Origin: a virus
IMG/VR virus record: IMGVR_UViG_3300032278_004269
Coordinates: 1-25,578 of that record
DNA: 25,578 nucleotides
Strand: one strand, 5' to 3'
Shown: positions 1-6,451 of the stretch, one piece after another
Position numbering within the stretch: position 1 is the first letter of the stretch
Layout: each line of letters begins with the position of its first letter
Position numbers and translations under genes: made by a program
The notes under the pieces: generated by a model
Database searches by the model: none
Seen by the model: only the letters and a program-made list of their open reading frames with translations
Told to the model about the DNA's origin: nothing

Positions 1-1080
1 TCACCCCTTCCCTGCCGCCGCGATCCGCTCCCCTATCGCGATGACCACGCGGGCGGCGCTCACATACTTCGTGCGGATCGCCGCCACGTCCTTGGTTGCC
101 CAGCCGAGCATGTCGGCAATCTCCTGATCCGTCAGTCCGGCGATCATGCAGCGCGTCGCAAAGGTGCCGCGCAGATCGTGCAGATGGACGTCGATCCCCG
201 CCTCGTTCTTGGTCTTGGTGATCTGGCTGCCCAGCCCCGTCGCGGTCCACGAGCGCCACCGGCTGTTCGATAGCACGGTCTCGGGGAGCGGCTTGCGCTT
301 CGACGGAACCTTGCGCGCCATCTCGGCAGCGTGGCGGGCCCTGATCCGCGCCAGCACCGCGCGGGCTTCGGGCAGCAGCGGGATCGTGACCAGTGTTCGC
401 CCCCGGCTCTTGCCGGTCTTCCAGACAATCGCGTGATCGCCGATCGCCGACCAGGGCAATCTCACCAGATCGCCGCGACGCAGCCCGGTTGCCGCCGCCA
501 GATCGACGGCTTCCTGCACCTCGGGCTCCGCCACTTTCGCAAACGCTTCAAAGTGCGCCGGCTCCCAAATGATGTCGCTGCGATCGACGTCATAGAGCTT
601 GGTCGCGCCGATCAGCACGTTCACCGGCAGCTTGCCCCGCGAGACGCCCCACGACAGCGCCACCGAGAACGACTGCATCGCCATGTCGGCACTGCGCGGC
701 TTGTCGGCCCAGCGGTCGCGCCATTCGAGGACATCGGCCAGAACGCGCCGATCCTGCAGGACGGCAAGCGGCATGCGCCCGAACTCTTTCACGATCAGAT
801 GATGCCAGTGGTCGTAATTGCTCTGCGTCTTCTTCGCGAGCCGCCCCCACTCCGCCGATGCCTGATAAGCGTCGATCAGCCCGCCCAGCGTGTCGGTCGC
901 GATCGGCGCTTTCTGCCGCCGCCTCTCGGCTGCCAGGTCGCACAGTGCGGCCGTCGGCTCGGGCTTGGTGCCGCCTTCCTTCTTCGCGATCTGCGGCCCG
1001 CCACGCCATGCATAGACATAGTGGATCACCGGCTTTCCGGGCCTGCGCTTCGACACGATATGAAGGCCAGCGGGCATCAT
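1..1080 (-). CDS. int: Tyrosine-recombinase phage integrase
   Basis: Site-specific recombinase expected to integrate and excise the phage genome. From the chosen start the protein is 359 residues. The C-terminal catalytic domain shows the family residues: Arg in TGLRRGDL (about 201), Lys in the KTGKS beta-hairpin (about 224), HDLR (His about 301, Arg about 304) and a nucleophile Tyr in RTKYVS (about 339). The usual second His of the LGH motif is Trp (LGWATKD), a substitution known in this family. The N-terminal half matches a core-binding SAM-like domain. I chose ATG at 1080 because it overlaps the TGA of the excisionase-like gene as ATGA; a GTG at 1104 is the longer alternative. It is the last gene of the leftward early operon, and its stop is at base 1. 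An attachment site would lie outside the window. Confidence 0.95.
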   Translation of the reverse strand: MMPAGLHIVSKRRPGKPVIHYVYAWRGGPQIAKKEGGTKPEPTAALCDLAAERRRQKAPIATDTLGGLIDAYQASAEWGRLAKKTQSNYDHWHHLIVKEFGRMPLAVLQDRRVLADVLEWRDRWADKPRSADMAMQSFSVALSWGVSRGKLPVNVLIGATKLYDVDRSDIIWEPAHFEAFAKVAEPEVQEAVDLAAATGLRRGDLVRLPWSAIGDHAIVWKTGKSRGRTLVTIPLLPEARAVLARIRARHAAEMARKVPSKRKPLPETVLSNSRWRSWTATGLGSQITKTKNEAGIDVHLHDLRGTFATRCMIAGLTDQEIADMLGWATKDVAAIRTKYVSAARVVIAIGERIAAAGKG

Positions 1081-1337
1081 GCTCTCTGTCTCCCGGCCTT
1101 CCACGAATCATAGGGGCTGCTCGCTGCCGGGGCGACCTGTTGTAGGTCGAACTGGCGCAGGATCAATTGATCGAGCTGGGCGCGCGACCAATAGGTGTTG
1201 CCGCCCTCTTTGACGCCAAGCGCGCCATGCCGTTTGAGGAAGGTGGCGAGCGAGCAATCCATGTAAGCCGCCGCGACCGGCGCGGTCATGCGCGCAGGCC
1301 AGTCGGGCAGCTTTTCGAGGCGGTCGAGCGCGCTCAC
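1077..1337 (-). CDS. Excisionase-like small DNA-binding protein
   Basis: An 86-residue protein with a winged-helix or MerR-like pattern: TAPVAAAYMDCSLATFLKRHGALGV followed by a wing-like GGNTYWSRAQLDQLI. This resembles the AlpA/excisionase group of small HTH proteins that direct recombination. Its position immediately before int, with a 4-base ATGA overlap, supports a role as the excision/directionality factor. The GTG start at 1337 overlaps the stop of the nuclease-like gene (GTGA). An extended frame up to 1415 exists but would bury the upstream gene's end. The function is inferred from fold pattern and neighbourhood only. Confidence 0.7.
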   Translation of the reverse strand: MSALDRLEKLPDWPARMTAPVAAAYMDCSLATFLKRHGALGVKEGGNTYWSRAQLDQLILRQFDLQQVAPAASSPYDSWKAGRQRA

Positions 1338-1696
1338 CTGGGGCAAGGCTCCAGACCATAGCGCTCGCGATACTCCGGCCACTCCACAGCCCCGCCAGCG
1401 CGGATCATCGCGCACCGCAGATCACGTCCGTCAGCCAAGGTGCAGCGCGCCACGACGCGCTTGTGAGACCTCGCCAAAGGCTCACACACCAGCGTCTGGC
1501 GATAGATCAAGTGCATGAGGATCAACCGCGACGCTTCGGCCTTGGCATCGTCACAGACATACCCCGGCTTGTGCTGGCGACATGGCGATGCGCTTTCAAA
1601 GTCCGGTGCCTGGATTCCAGCGATGCGAATTGCGACGCCGTTGGCGCAGTGGATCGGGCCGTCGCCGTCGTGGATGGCCGCGACAACGCAGATCAC
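1334..1696 (-). CDS. Staphylococcal-nuclease-like (SNase/thermonuclease) protein
   Basis: A 120-residue protein matching the SNase OB-fold: DGDGPIHC near residue 10, IRIAGIQAPD at about 23-32, and KRVVARCTLADGRDLRCAMIRAGGAVEW at about 79-106, with 'GGAVEW' near the end of the domain. The nuclease triad would be Arg24, an acidic residue near 32 (Asp in place of the usual Glu) and Arg80 or Arg84. The protein has eight cysteines, many for its size. No signal peptide is visible from the GTG start at 1696, which overlaps the upstream stop as GTGA, so it appears cytoplasmic. Its role in the phage is unknown; host DNA degradation or processing of phage DNA is possible. Confidence 0.75.
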   Translation of the reverse strand: MICVVAAIHDGDGPIHCANGVAIRIAGIQAPDFESASPCRQHKPGYVCDDAKAEASRLILMHLIYRQTLVCEPLARSHKRVVARCTLADGRDLRCAMIRAGGAVEWPEYRERYGLEPCPR

Positions 1697-2169
1697 TTGC
1701 CGCGCTCCGGTGCTGGCAGCATGGGGAGCATCGGCGGCATAGTCCCGATCCGATAGGCTTCTGCGATCTGCGGGCGCATCCAATCGCCTACCGAACCGCC
1801 ATCAGGTAGCACGATATTTGCCATAAACTCGTCTTCAAAAACGCTGATGCCGCTTTCGACAGCTTCCAGCTTGGCCTTGATGACCAGGGCGAGCGCGCGC
1901 CATTTCTGCTTAGTCGCCTGCTCCCATTCCTTCGCCGCAGCTTCCGGCGTGCGCGGACCTTTCGAATGATGCGTGAACCGGCGTTCGGTCTTGCTGGGCA
2001 AGGGCAGCACGAACTTTACCCTCAGTCCGTTAAACCGAAAGCCGATCACCGCTGCGTCATCCTGCCAGCCATAAAGGAACTGATCGGCGCCGTACCGCGT
2101 CAGCGTGCGCTCGATTTCGTCGCGCGACCGGCTGGCGCTTACCTCGGTCGTCGCTGCGTACCGGCTCAC
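1693..2169 (-). CDS. Conserved phage protein of unknown function (SRDEIERTLTRYGA type)
   Basis: A 158-residue soluble protein. It has the pattern SRDEIERTLTRYGADQFLYGWQDD near residue 15, then FRFNGLRVKFVLPLP, a Lys/Trp-rich helix (KEWEQATKQKWRALALVIKAKLEAVESGISVFEDEFMANIVLPDG) and a Met/Pro-rich tail (MPPMLPMLP). This type is widespread in proteobacterial phages as a hypothetical protein, and I know of no established function. The GTG start at 2169 gives GTGA with the upstream small membrane gene. The open frame continues upstream to 2484, but that part overlaps two better-supported genes in other frames. Confidence 0.85.
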   Translation of the reverse strand: MSRYAATTEVSASRSRDEIERTLTRYGADQFLYGWQDDAAVIGFRFNGLRVKFVLPLPSKTERRFTHHSKGPRTPEAAAKEWEQATKQKWRALALVIKAKLEAVESGISVFEDEFMANIVLPDGGSVGDWMRPQIAEAYRIGTMPPMLPMLPAPERGK

Positions 2170-2312
2170 TTGCCGCGCTCCGATAGGTTGCGGGAGATGT
2201 CGGCAAGCAACATCATGGCAACCGCGAAAGGCGTCAGCACGATGCCGAGTAGCATCGCGATCCCGTAAAACGTTGCCGCCACCCCTCGCAGGATAATGCC
2301 GCGCTCGGTCAT
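2166..2312 (-). CDS. Small predicted membrane protein (48 aa)
   Basis: A 48-residue ORF starting MTERGIILRGVAATF and containing one long hydrophobic segment (YGIAMLLGIVLTPFAVAMMLLA, about residues 16-37) followed by a charged tail, ISRNLSERGK. ATG at 2312 overlaps the stop of the preceding gene (ATGA), and its own TGA overlaps the GTG of the next gene. That seamless fit is the main reason to call it real. The single-pass topology suggests an inner-membrane location. Function is unknown. Confidence 0.7.
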   Translation of the reverse strand: MTERGIILRGVAATFYGIAMLLGIVLTPFAVAMMLLADISRNLSERGK

Positions 2313-2827
2313 GCGTCGGTCCTTTCATTGAGGGCGGGCAAAGTATCTTGATTGTCAAAAAAATACGCCCGCAACGCCGCGACCGGCTTGGCCTTTTTGA
2401 AAAATTCGCCAACAGTTGTTTCTGGTTTGTATTCAGCCGACAAGAACAACGCCGCGTCCACATCAACCGCCAAACGGAATACATCCCGCAGCCGCGCGAT
2501 CTCCGCCTCCAATAGCGAACGATCTGGCAACACCCTGTCAGGCACGATATCGGGAAACACCGATTGCCATGTGTCGAGTTCGTCTTTCAGCCGCGCGATC
2601 TCCGCCTGTTGCTCTCGGATGATGGGGAGAGCGTCGCCCCCCGGTTGCGGTGCGGCGGAGAGCATTGCAGACCAAATAATACGCGCTTCATCGGCCGAGT
2701 TCTCCGACGCGGAAGCGAAAAGATTGTCCGCGCCCGCCTCAAGCATCGCCTCGGTCGGCTCAACGGGCACCGTCCGCCAACTGCCTGCCGCTTCGAGCGC
2801 GGCGATACGGGTGGTTAGGTCAGTCAT
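2309..2827 (-). CDS. Hypothetical phage protein with central coiled coil
   Basis: A 172-residue protein. The N-terminal segment MTDLTTRIAALEAAGSWRTVP leads to a helix typical of small phage accessory proteins (PTEAMLEAGADNLFASASENSADEARIIWSAMLSAAP). A coiled-coil stretch (IIREQQAEIARLKDELDTW and SLLEAEIARLRDVFRLA) follows, then a lysine-containing C-terminal region (VGEFFKKAKPVAALRAYFF). The DNA for the last 40 residues is noticeably AT-richer than its surroundings. ATG at 2827 lies 9 bases after the DUF5131 gene, and the end overlaps the small membrane gene by 4 bases. Function unknown. Confidence 0.8.
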   Translation of the reverse strand: MTDLTTRIAALEAAGSWRTVPVEPTEAMLEAGADNLFASASENSADEARIIWSAMLSAAPQPGGDALPIIREQQAEIARLKDELDTWQSVFPDIVPDRVLPDRSLLEAEIARLRDVFRLAVDVDAALFLSAEYKPETTVGEFFKKAKPVAALRAYFFDNQDTLPALNERTDA

Positions 2828-2836
2828 GGGCGGGGG

Positions 2837-3868
2837 TCATGCTGGCACCCCGTCATGCTGCACGCCGTCGAGCAGGCGACCGGCGACACGCTTGCCAGTG
2901 CGGCGAAGCATCCGACCTGGTCCGCCGTGTTCCTCGGCATTACCGTACCGGACCGTGCCATCTGGCCACGCAACGCACGCCGGGCCGGTGCCTTCGCAGA
3001 AGGTGATGCCCGCGAAATCCGATGGGCTTGGAGCCCACTCGCCCCATTGCTTGAAGTGGAACGCGACGCCGGCATCCTTGCACTGGTCACGCAGGGAGCG
3101 GACCCAGTCGGGGTGCATCGGGCGCGCGCCGGGGCCGCTTTCGCCGCCTGCAATGACCCAGTCGATGCCTCCACCCGTCCAGTTCGTCGCGTCGAATGCG
3201 CTTAGCGGCGGAAATCCCGGTAATTGGATCGAAGTCAGGTCCACACTCGACAGCAAAGGTTCGCACGACAGGAAGCGCACGGCGGCGGGAGTGGCGAGCA
3301 GATCGGGGATGCGTTCGTCGGCGCGTTGCTGATCCTCGACCGACACGCCTAGCCAGACGTTGGGGAGGGGTTGCTCTGCCCACATTGCGGCAGGAATGTG
3401 CGGCCCTAGACCATTGTCCATCGCAATTTGGCGGATGAAATCGCCACGCATTTGTTTCCGCAACATCGGCGCGGAAAGGAACCCCCGCATCCGCGCCGAT
3501 CGCTTGGTGAGGATCATGTGCTTGTGGTGCGGCGTCAGCGCGCAGACGGCGAAAACGCGGTCAATCCATTCATCGGGCACTTTCTCGTGGAACAGATCGC
3601 CGTGCGCGTTCCAGAAAATGTGACGCGGACGTTTCCACGCGAGCGGCTGCAGCAGCGCCGCCTCGTTCAGCCGCACGTCGCCGTTCCAGACCGGCCCCGC
3701 CTTGGTGTCGATCGTCAACCCGGCGCGCGTCGGGTGGTGCTTCATCCGCGTGCCTGCGAGGCGCATCGCGTAGCAATTGGTGCAACCCGGCGAGACAACC
3801 GAGCAGCCGTTGACGGCATTGACCGTGGCATCGGCCCATTCGATCTTGGTGTTATCGGCCATCGTCAT
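2837..3868 (-). CDS. DUF5131 / phage Gp37-Gp68 family cysteine-cluster protein
   Basis: A 343-residue protein beginning MTMADNTKIEWADATVNAVNGCS. It has the family's cysteine cluster C22-x6-C29-x2-C32 followed by YAMR, and later segments typical of the family: NAHGDLFHEKVPDEWIDRVF, HHKHMILTKR, NVWLGVSVEDQ, RFLSCEPLL, WVIAGGESGPGARPMHPDWVRSLRDQC and FHFKQWGEW. The cysteine cluster and repeating beta/alpha pattern resemble radical-SAM-type TIM-barrel proteins, so a [4Fe-4S] cofactor is plausible, but the reaction is not established. ATG at 3868 overlaps the preceding micro-ORF's TGA (ATGA). It shares an operon with the cytosine methyltransferase, so nucleic-acid modification is a reasonable hypothesis. 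Confidence 0.9.
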   Translation of the reverse strand: MTMADNTKIEWADATVNAVNGCSVVSPGCTNCYAMRLAGTRMKHHPTRAGLTIDTKAGPVWNGDVRLNEAALLQPLAWKRPRHIFWNAHGDLFHEKVPDEWIDRVFAVCALTPHHKHMILTKRSARMRGFLSAPMLRKQMRGDFIRQIAMDNGLGPHIPAAMWAEQPLPNVWLGVSVEDQQRADERIPDLLATPAAVRFLSCEPLLSSVDLTSIQLPGFPPLSAFDATNWTGGGIDWVIAGGESGPGARPMHPDWVRSLRDQCKDAGVAFHFKQWGEWAPSPSDFAGITFCEGTGPACVAWPDGTVRYGNAEEHGGPGRMLRRTGKRVAGRLLDGVQHDGVPA

Positions 3869-3936
3869 TCCTTTCCGCGCGGCACTATCGCCAGCTTGCC
3901 GCGCAGGTGATCCCGCTGGCGGGGGTGGAGCTTCAC
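3865..3936 (-). CDS. Micro-ORF (23 aa), basic peptide
   Basis: A 23-codon ORF, read as MKLHPRQRDHLRGKLAIVPRGKE, strongly basic. Its GTG start overlaps the stop of the 46-aa gene (GTGA) and its TGA overlaps the ATG of the DUF5131 gene (ATGA), exactly continuing the coupling chain. It may be a true peptide, or a spacer ORF whose translation carries ribosomes to the DUF5131 start. No family is recognisable at this length. Confidence 0.4.
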   Translation of the reverse strand: MKLHPRQRDHLRGKLAIVPRGKE

Positions 3937-4073
3937 CGTCCCTGCCCCGTCCAGAACGGCAGCGAGGCGAATGGATGCTTGCCCAGCGTCACCGGCAGGC
4001 CGCGTTGCTCGCGCGCGTCGCGGACCTTTGCCATGTGCGCGTGGCCGGGGATTTTCTGGATCACGGCGGTCAT
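3933..4073 (-). CDS. Small hypothetical protein (46 aa)
   Basis: A 46-residue ORF starting MTAVIQKIPGHAHMAKVRDA with a basic middle (REQRGLPVTLGKHPFASLPFWTGQGR). ATG at 4073 overlaps the methyltransferase stop (ATGA), and its TGA overlaps the GTG of the next micro-ORF. There is no membrane segment or recognisable domain. The exact fit between its neighbours, not similarity, supports it. Confidence 0.55.
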   Translation of the reverse strand: MTAVIQKIPGHAHMAKVRDAREQRGLPVTLGKHPFASLPFWTGQGR

Positions 4074-6085
4074 GCTGCCCTCCGCAGTTCGGCGACGCCG
4101 GGTTGGTTCGCCGCGACAAGCGCACGGGCGACGGGCGGGCAGACGCTGTTGCCGATCGCGCTGATCTGCTCGGCGATCGTGAGCGGTTCGTGGACCAGCT
4201 TGCCGCGCCTCACCTTCGGCACGACGGGGTCGAGGATGTAATCGGCGGGGAAGCCCTGCGCGTTGGCCAGCTCGCGCGGCTTCAGCATGCGCAGGCCGAT
4301 GTCGACGATGACATAGGTGGCCTGGTCGATCGTCACCGTCACGACGGCGAAGCGATCCCGGGTCGTCACCGTGTCGATCGGTTCGTACAGGCCGTGCCCG
4401 CCGCTTTCGTTGCCGTAATATTTGATCAGGAACGCGGCGACCATGACGGCGCGCTCCATCATTGCCGGGGGCAGCGCGCCTTCTTCGATCAGCGTGGTTT
4501 CGACGATGCGCTGCTGCGATCCGGTCGTGGTGACGGTGGACATCGGGCGCCGCGCATCGCGGCCCGACAGGTTGGCATTGTGCGGCCCGCCGTTCGCCTG
4601 TTCGATGTGGGCAGTGACGATCGCGTGATGCTGTCCGCCGGCGCGAACTGTCTTAGACGGTGCGGTCGGATCGCCGCCACCGTTGTTGCGGTCGCTGCCG
4701 TAGAAGCTCGACAGGAACGCGGTGACGGCTGCGTGCTTGCCGCCGCCGGCGACGAGCGTGCCGAGCGGCTTCTCGACGTCCAGCGCGCGCGGGGCCTGGC
4801 CGGGTCGCTCGCCGTAGCCGGTCTGGACCATCGTCGCCGCGATTGCCGCGTGCTTGCCGCCCGTGGCGATCGTCGACATCGGCGCGTCGAGTGCCTGGCT
4901 GCGCGGGTTCTCGCCGGGTCGGCGCTCACCGTTTTGCAGCGGGGCCATCGCCGCCGCCACCAAGCCGTTAGTGTCCTTCTTAGACGCCGCGATCGTGTGG
5001 TGCGGCTCGTCGATCGGACGGTTGCGGCCGCCGTGCTGACCGTAGCTGGCAAAGGGGGCGAGCGTCGCGCCGACCATGCCGAGCGGCGTCGCGCCTGCTG
5101 GTCGCGCCGGGGCGCCGTTGGCGGTGACCGTCGGCATGGGCGCCTGCATATCCGCCCCGACGCTGGTGCTGTGGAACTTGGTGATGTGCGGAGCAAGCTC
5201 GACATCGCACGCCGCCAGTTCGCCGCGGTGCGCGCCGGTGACGGTGCGCGCGGGTTCGTCGATGTCATGCACACGCACGCCGCCCTGGTGCGTCACCGGC
5301 ACGATGAACGGCTTCGCCGCGTTGACCACATATCGCATCACGCCCGCCGCGATCCGGCGATTGGTGGCATCCTTCAGCGGGCGCTTGCGATCAAAGATCG
5401 AGGGGCAGGGGATCGACCAGTCGATGCATTCCGCCGCGGTGCGCCACGGCAGCAACCTGCCGCTGCGCACGCCGGGGCTGTCGGGGCGCCCGTGCGTCGG
5501 TTTGGGCCAGACGATCGGCAGGCCGTCGCAACGCATGACGATGTAGAGCCTTTTCCGGCTGGTCGGCGCGCCGTAATCGCAGGCACGCAGCTCGCGCCAC
5601 GCAACGCGGTAGCCGAGGCGGCGGATAGCGCCGATCCAGCGCTTGAACTCGGTGCCGCGCAGTTCCTTGATGACATGGCCGTCGGCATCGAGCGGCCCCC
5701 ATTGCTGCATTTCCTCGACATTCTCGACGTAGCAGACCGTCGGGCGAGTCTCCTCGAGCCAGGGCAGGATTTCCCACGGGAGCTGGCGGATGTTGCGATC
5801 CTTCACCGGCCCGCCCTTCGCCTTCGAATGCTCCTTGCAATCGGGGCTGAACCACGCGCCGGCGACGGGCCGCATCCGCGTGGCAGCGGTGGGCCACACG
5901 ATGCGGATGTCCTGGCAGTGATGCTCGGTCGCCGGGTGGTTGGCCTTGTGGATCGCGATCGCGCTGGGGCTGTGGTTGACGGCGATGTCGACGTCGCGGC
6001 CGATCGCCTGCGCGATCCCGGTCGACGCACCGCCGCCGCCCGCGAAGCCGTCGATGAACAGGCCGGTGGCGAGAAAGGCGGTCAT
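4070..6085 (-). CDS. DNA (cytosine-5) methyltransferase with internal repeat array
   Basis: A 671-residue C5-cytosine methyltransferase transferring methyl from SAM to cytosine in DNA. Motif I is FIDGFAGGGGAS (residues 10-21). The catalytic Cys is C83 in FSPDCKEHSKAKGG, where the usual PC is PDC, a variant seen in some phage enzymes. Motif VI is ENV (121-123), motif VIII is YGAPTSRKRLYIV, and motifs IX/X are LKPRELANAQGFP and IGNSVCPPVA. The region between motif VIII and motif IX is very long (about 190-600) and holds eight copies of a P-x-x-T-[VIL] segment, beginning near 277, 316, 360, 401, 439, 475, 514 and 568. ATG at 6085 has an AGAGGA-like ribosome site. No restriction endonuclease is adjacent, so it is an orphan methyltransferase, probably protecting phage DNA from host restriction. 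Confidence 0.95.
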   Translation of the reverse strand: MTAFLATGLFIDGFAGGGGASTGIAQAIGRDVDIAVNHSPSAIAIHKANHPATEHHCQDIRIVWPTAATRMRPVAGAWFSPDCKEHSKAKGGPVKDRNIRQLPWEILPWLEETRPTVCYVENVEEMQQWGPLDADGHVIKELRGTEFKRWIGAIRRLGYRVAWRELRACDYGAPTSRKRLYIVMRCDGLPIVWPKPTHGRPDSPGVRSGRLLPWRTAAECIDWSIPCPSIFDRKRPLKDATNRRIAAGVMRYVVNAAKPFIVPVTHQGGVRVHDIDEPARTVTGAHRGELAACDVELAPHITKFHSTSVGADMQAPMPTVTANGAPARPAGATPLGMVGATLAPFASYGQHGGRNRPIDEPHHTIAASKKDTNGLVAAAMAPLQNGERRPGENPRSQALDAPMSTIATGGKHAAIAATMVQTGYGERPGQAPRALDVEKPLGTLVAGGGKHAAVTAFLSSFYGSDRNNGGGDPTAPSKTVRAGGQHHAIVTAHIEQANGGPHNANLSGRDARRPMSTVTTTGSQQRIVETTLIEEGALPPAMMERAVMVAAFLIKYYGNESGGHGLYEPIDTVTTRDRFAVVTVTIDQATYVIVDIGLRMLKPRELANAQGFPADYILDPVVPKVRRGKLVHEPLTIAEQISAIGNSVCPPVARALVAANQPGVAELRRAA

Positions 6086-6113
6086 GCGGCTTTCCTCTGG
6101 CTGGTTCCCTTCA

Positions 6114-6353
6114 TCACTGCACCGTCACCTTGCGCGCCGACGTCTGCGCCAGATGCGCCGCCCGATGCTCGGCCCCCATGCGGTAAGCTTCCTCGAAGGC
6201 GTCCATCACGGCAGGCTTCATCGCGCGGGCCTGCTCGTGCAGATCGGCGACCGGCTTGTTCGCGGCGCCGAGAATGCGGTCGAAATGCCGCGCGAAGGCC
6301 TCCGCGACGATTGCAGCGGCGGCAGTTGGGGTGAGTTCGGGCCAGTGTGACAT
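6114..6353 (-). CDS. Hypothetical protein (79 aa)
   Basis: A 79-residue, mostly helical protein starting MSHWPELTPTAAAAIVAEAFARHFDRILG and ending ARKVTVQ. ATG at 6353 was chosen because it lies just after the terminator-like hairpin; the open frame upstream (to 6446) runs through that hairpin and is compositionally poor. It lies 28 bases before the methyltransferase and is the first gene after the terminator, so its expression should depend on readthrough or antitermination. No family recognised. Confidence 0.7.
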   Translation of the reverse strand: MSHWPELTPTAAAAIVAEAFARHFDRILGAANKPVADLHEQARAMKPAVMDAFEEAYRMGAEHRAAHLAQTSARKVTVQ

Positions 6354-6367
6354 GGTGCGTCCTGTCG

Positions 6368-6406
6368 AAAAAAGTGCCGGGGCTTCTGGGCTCGCACGGC
6401 CCCGGC
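6368..6406 (-). terminator. Intrinsic (rho-independent) terminator after recT
   Basis: Read leftward, a perfect 8-bp GC-only stem (6399-6406 with 6376-6383) encloses a 15-base loop and is followed two bases later by six T residues (complement of A at 6368-6373). This is the classical intrinsic terminator arrangement. It lies between the recT gene and the 79-aa gene in the leftward operon. Confidence 0.75.
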
Positions 6407-6415
6407 TGCGTGCGT

Positions 6416-6444
6416 GAGGCGCGGCGGGAGTTTGACCGCGCCTC
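6416..6444 (-). other. Perfect 9-bp hairpin just downstream of recT
   Basis: GAGGCGCGG at 6416-6424 pairs perfectly with CCGCGCCTC at 6436-6444 around an 11-base loop. It begins 7 bases after the recT stop and has no T-run of its own. With the terminator at 6368-6406 it forms a tandem hairpin pair. It may protect the recT mRNA 3' end or assist termination. Confidence 0.6.
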
Positions 6445-6451
6445 AATTCGA

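Noticed and set aside
1-60. Attachment site or tRNA next to the integrase end
   Set aside because: The integrase stop lies at the first bases of the window, so any attL or tRNA would be outside; nothing in the visible bases supports one.
4500-5400. Regular repeat-like pattern considered as a CRISPR or DNA repeat array
   Set aside because: The periodicity is at protein level (P-x-x-T-[VI] segments of the methyltransferase); the DNA copies are diverged and unevenly spaced, and no cas gene is present.
6082-6117. 11-codon ORF between the 79-aa gene and the methyltransferase (overlaps both)
   Set aside because: It fits the overlap pattern but is too short to support; it most likely just contains the methyltransferase ribosome site.
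3971-6334. 787-residue open frame on the plus strand opposite the methyltransferase
   Set aside because: It is antisense to a gene with all cytosine methyltransferase motifs. The translation is Arg/Ala/His/Asp-rich with no domain, typical of a high-GC shadow frame.
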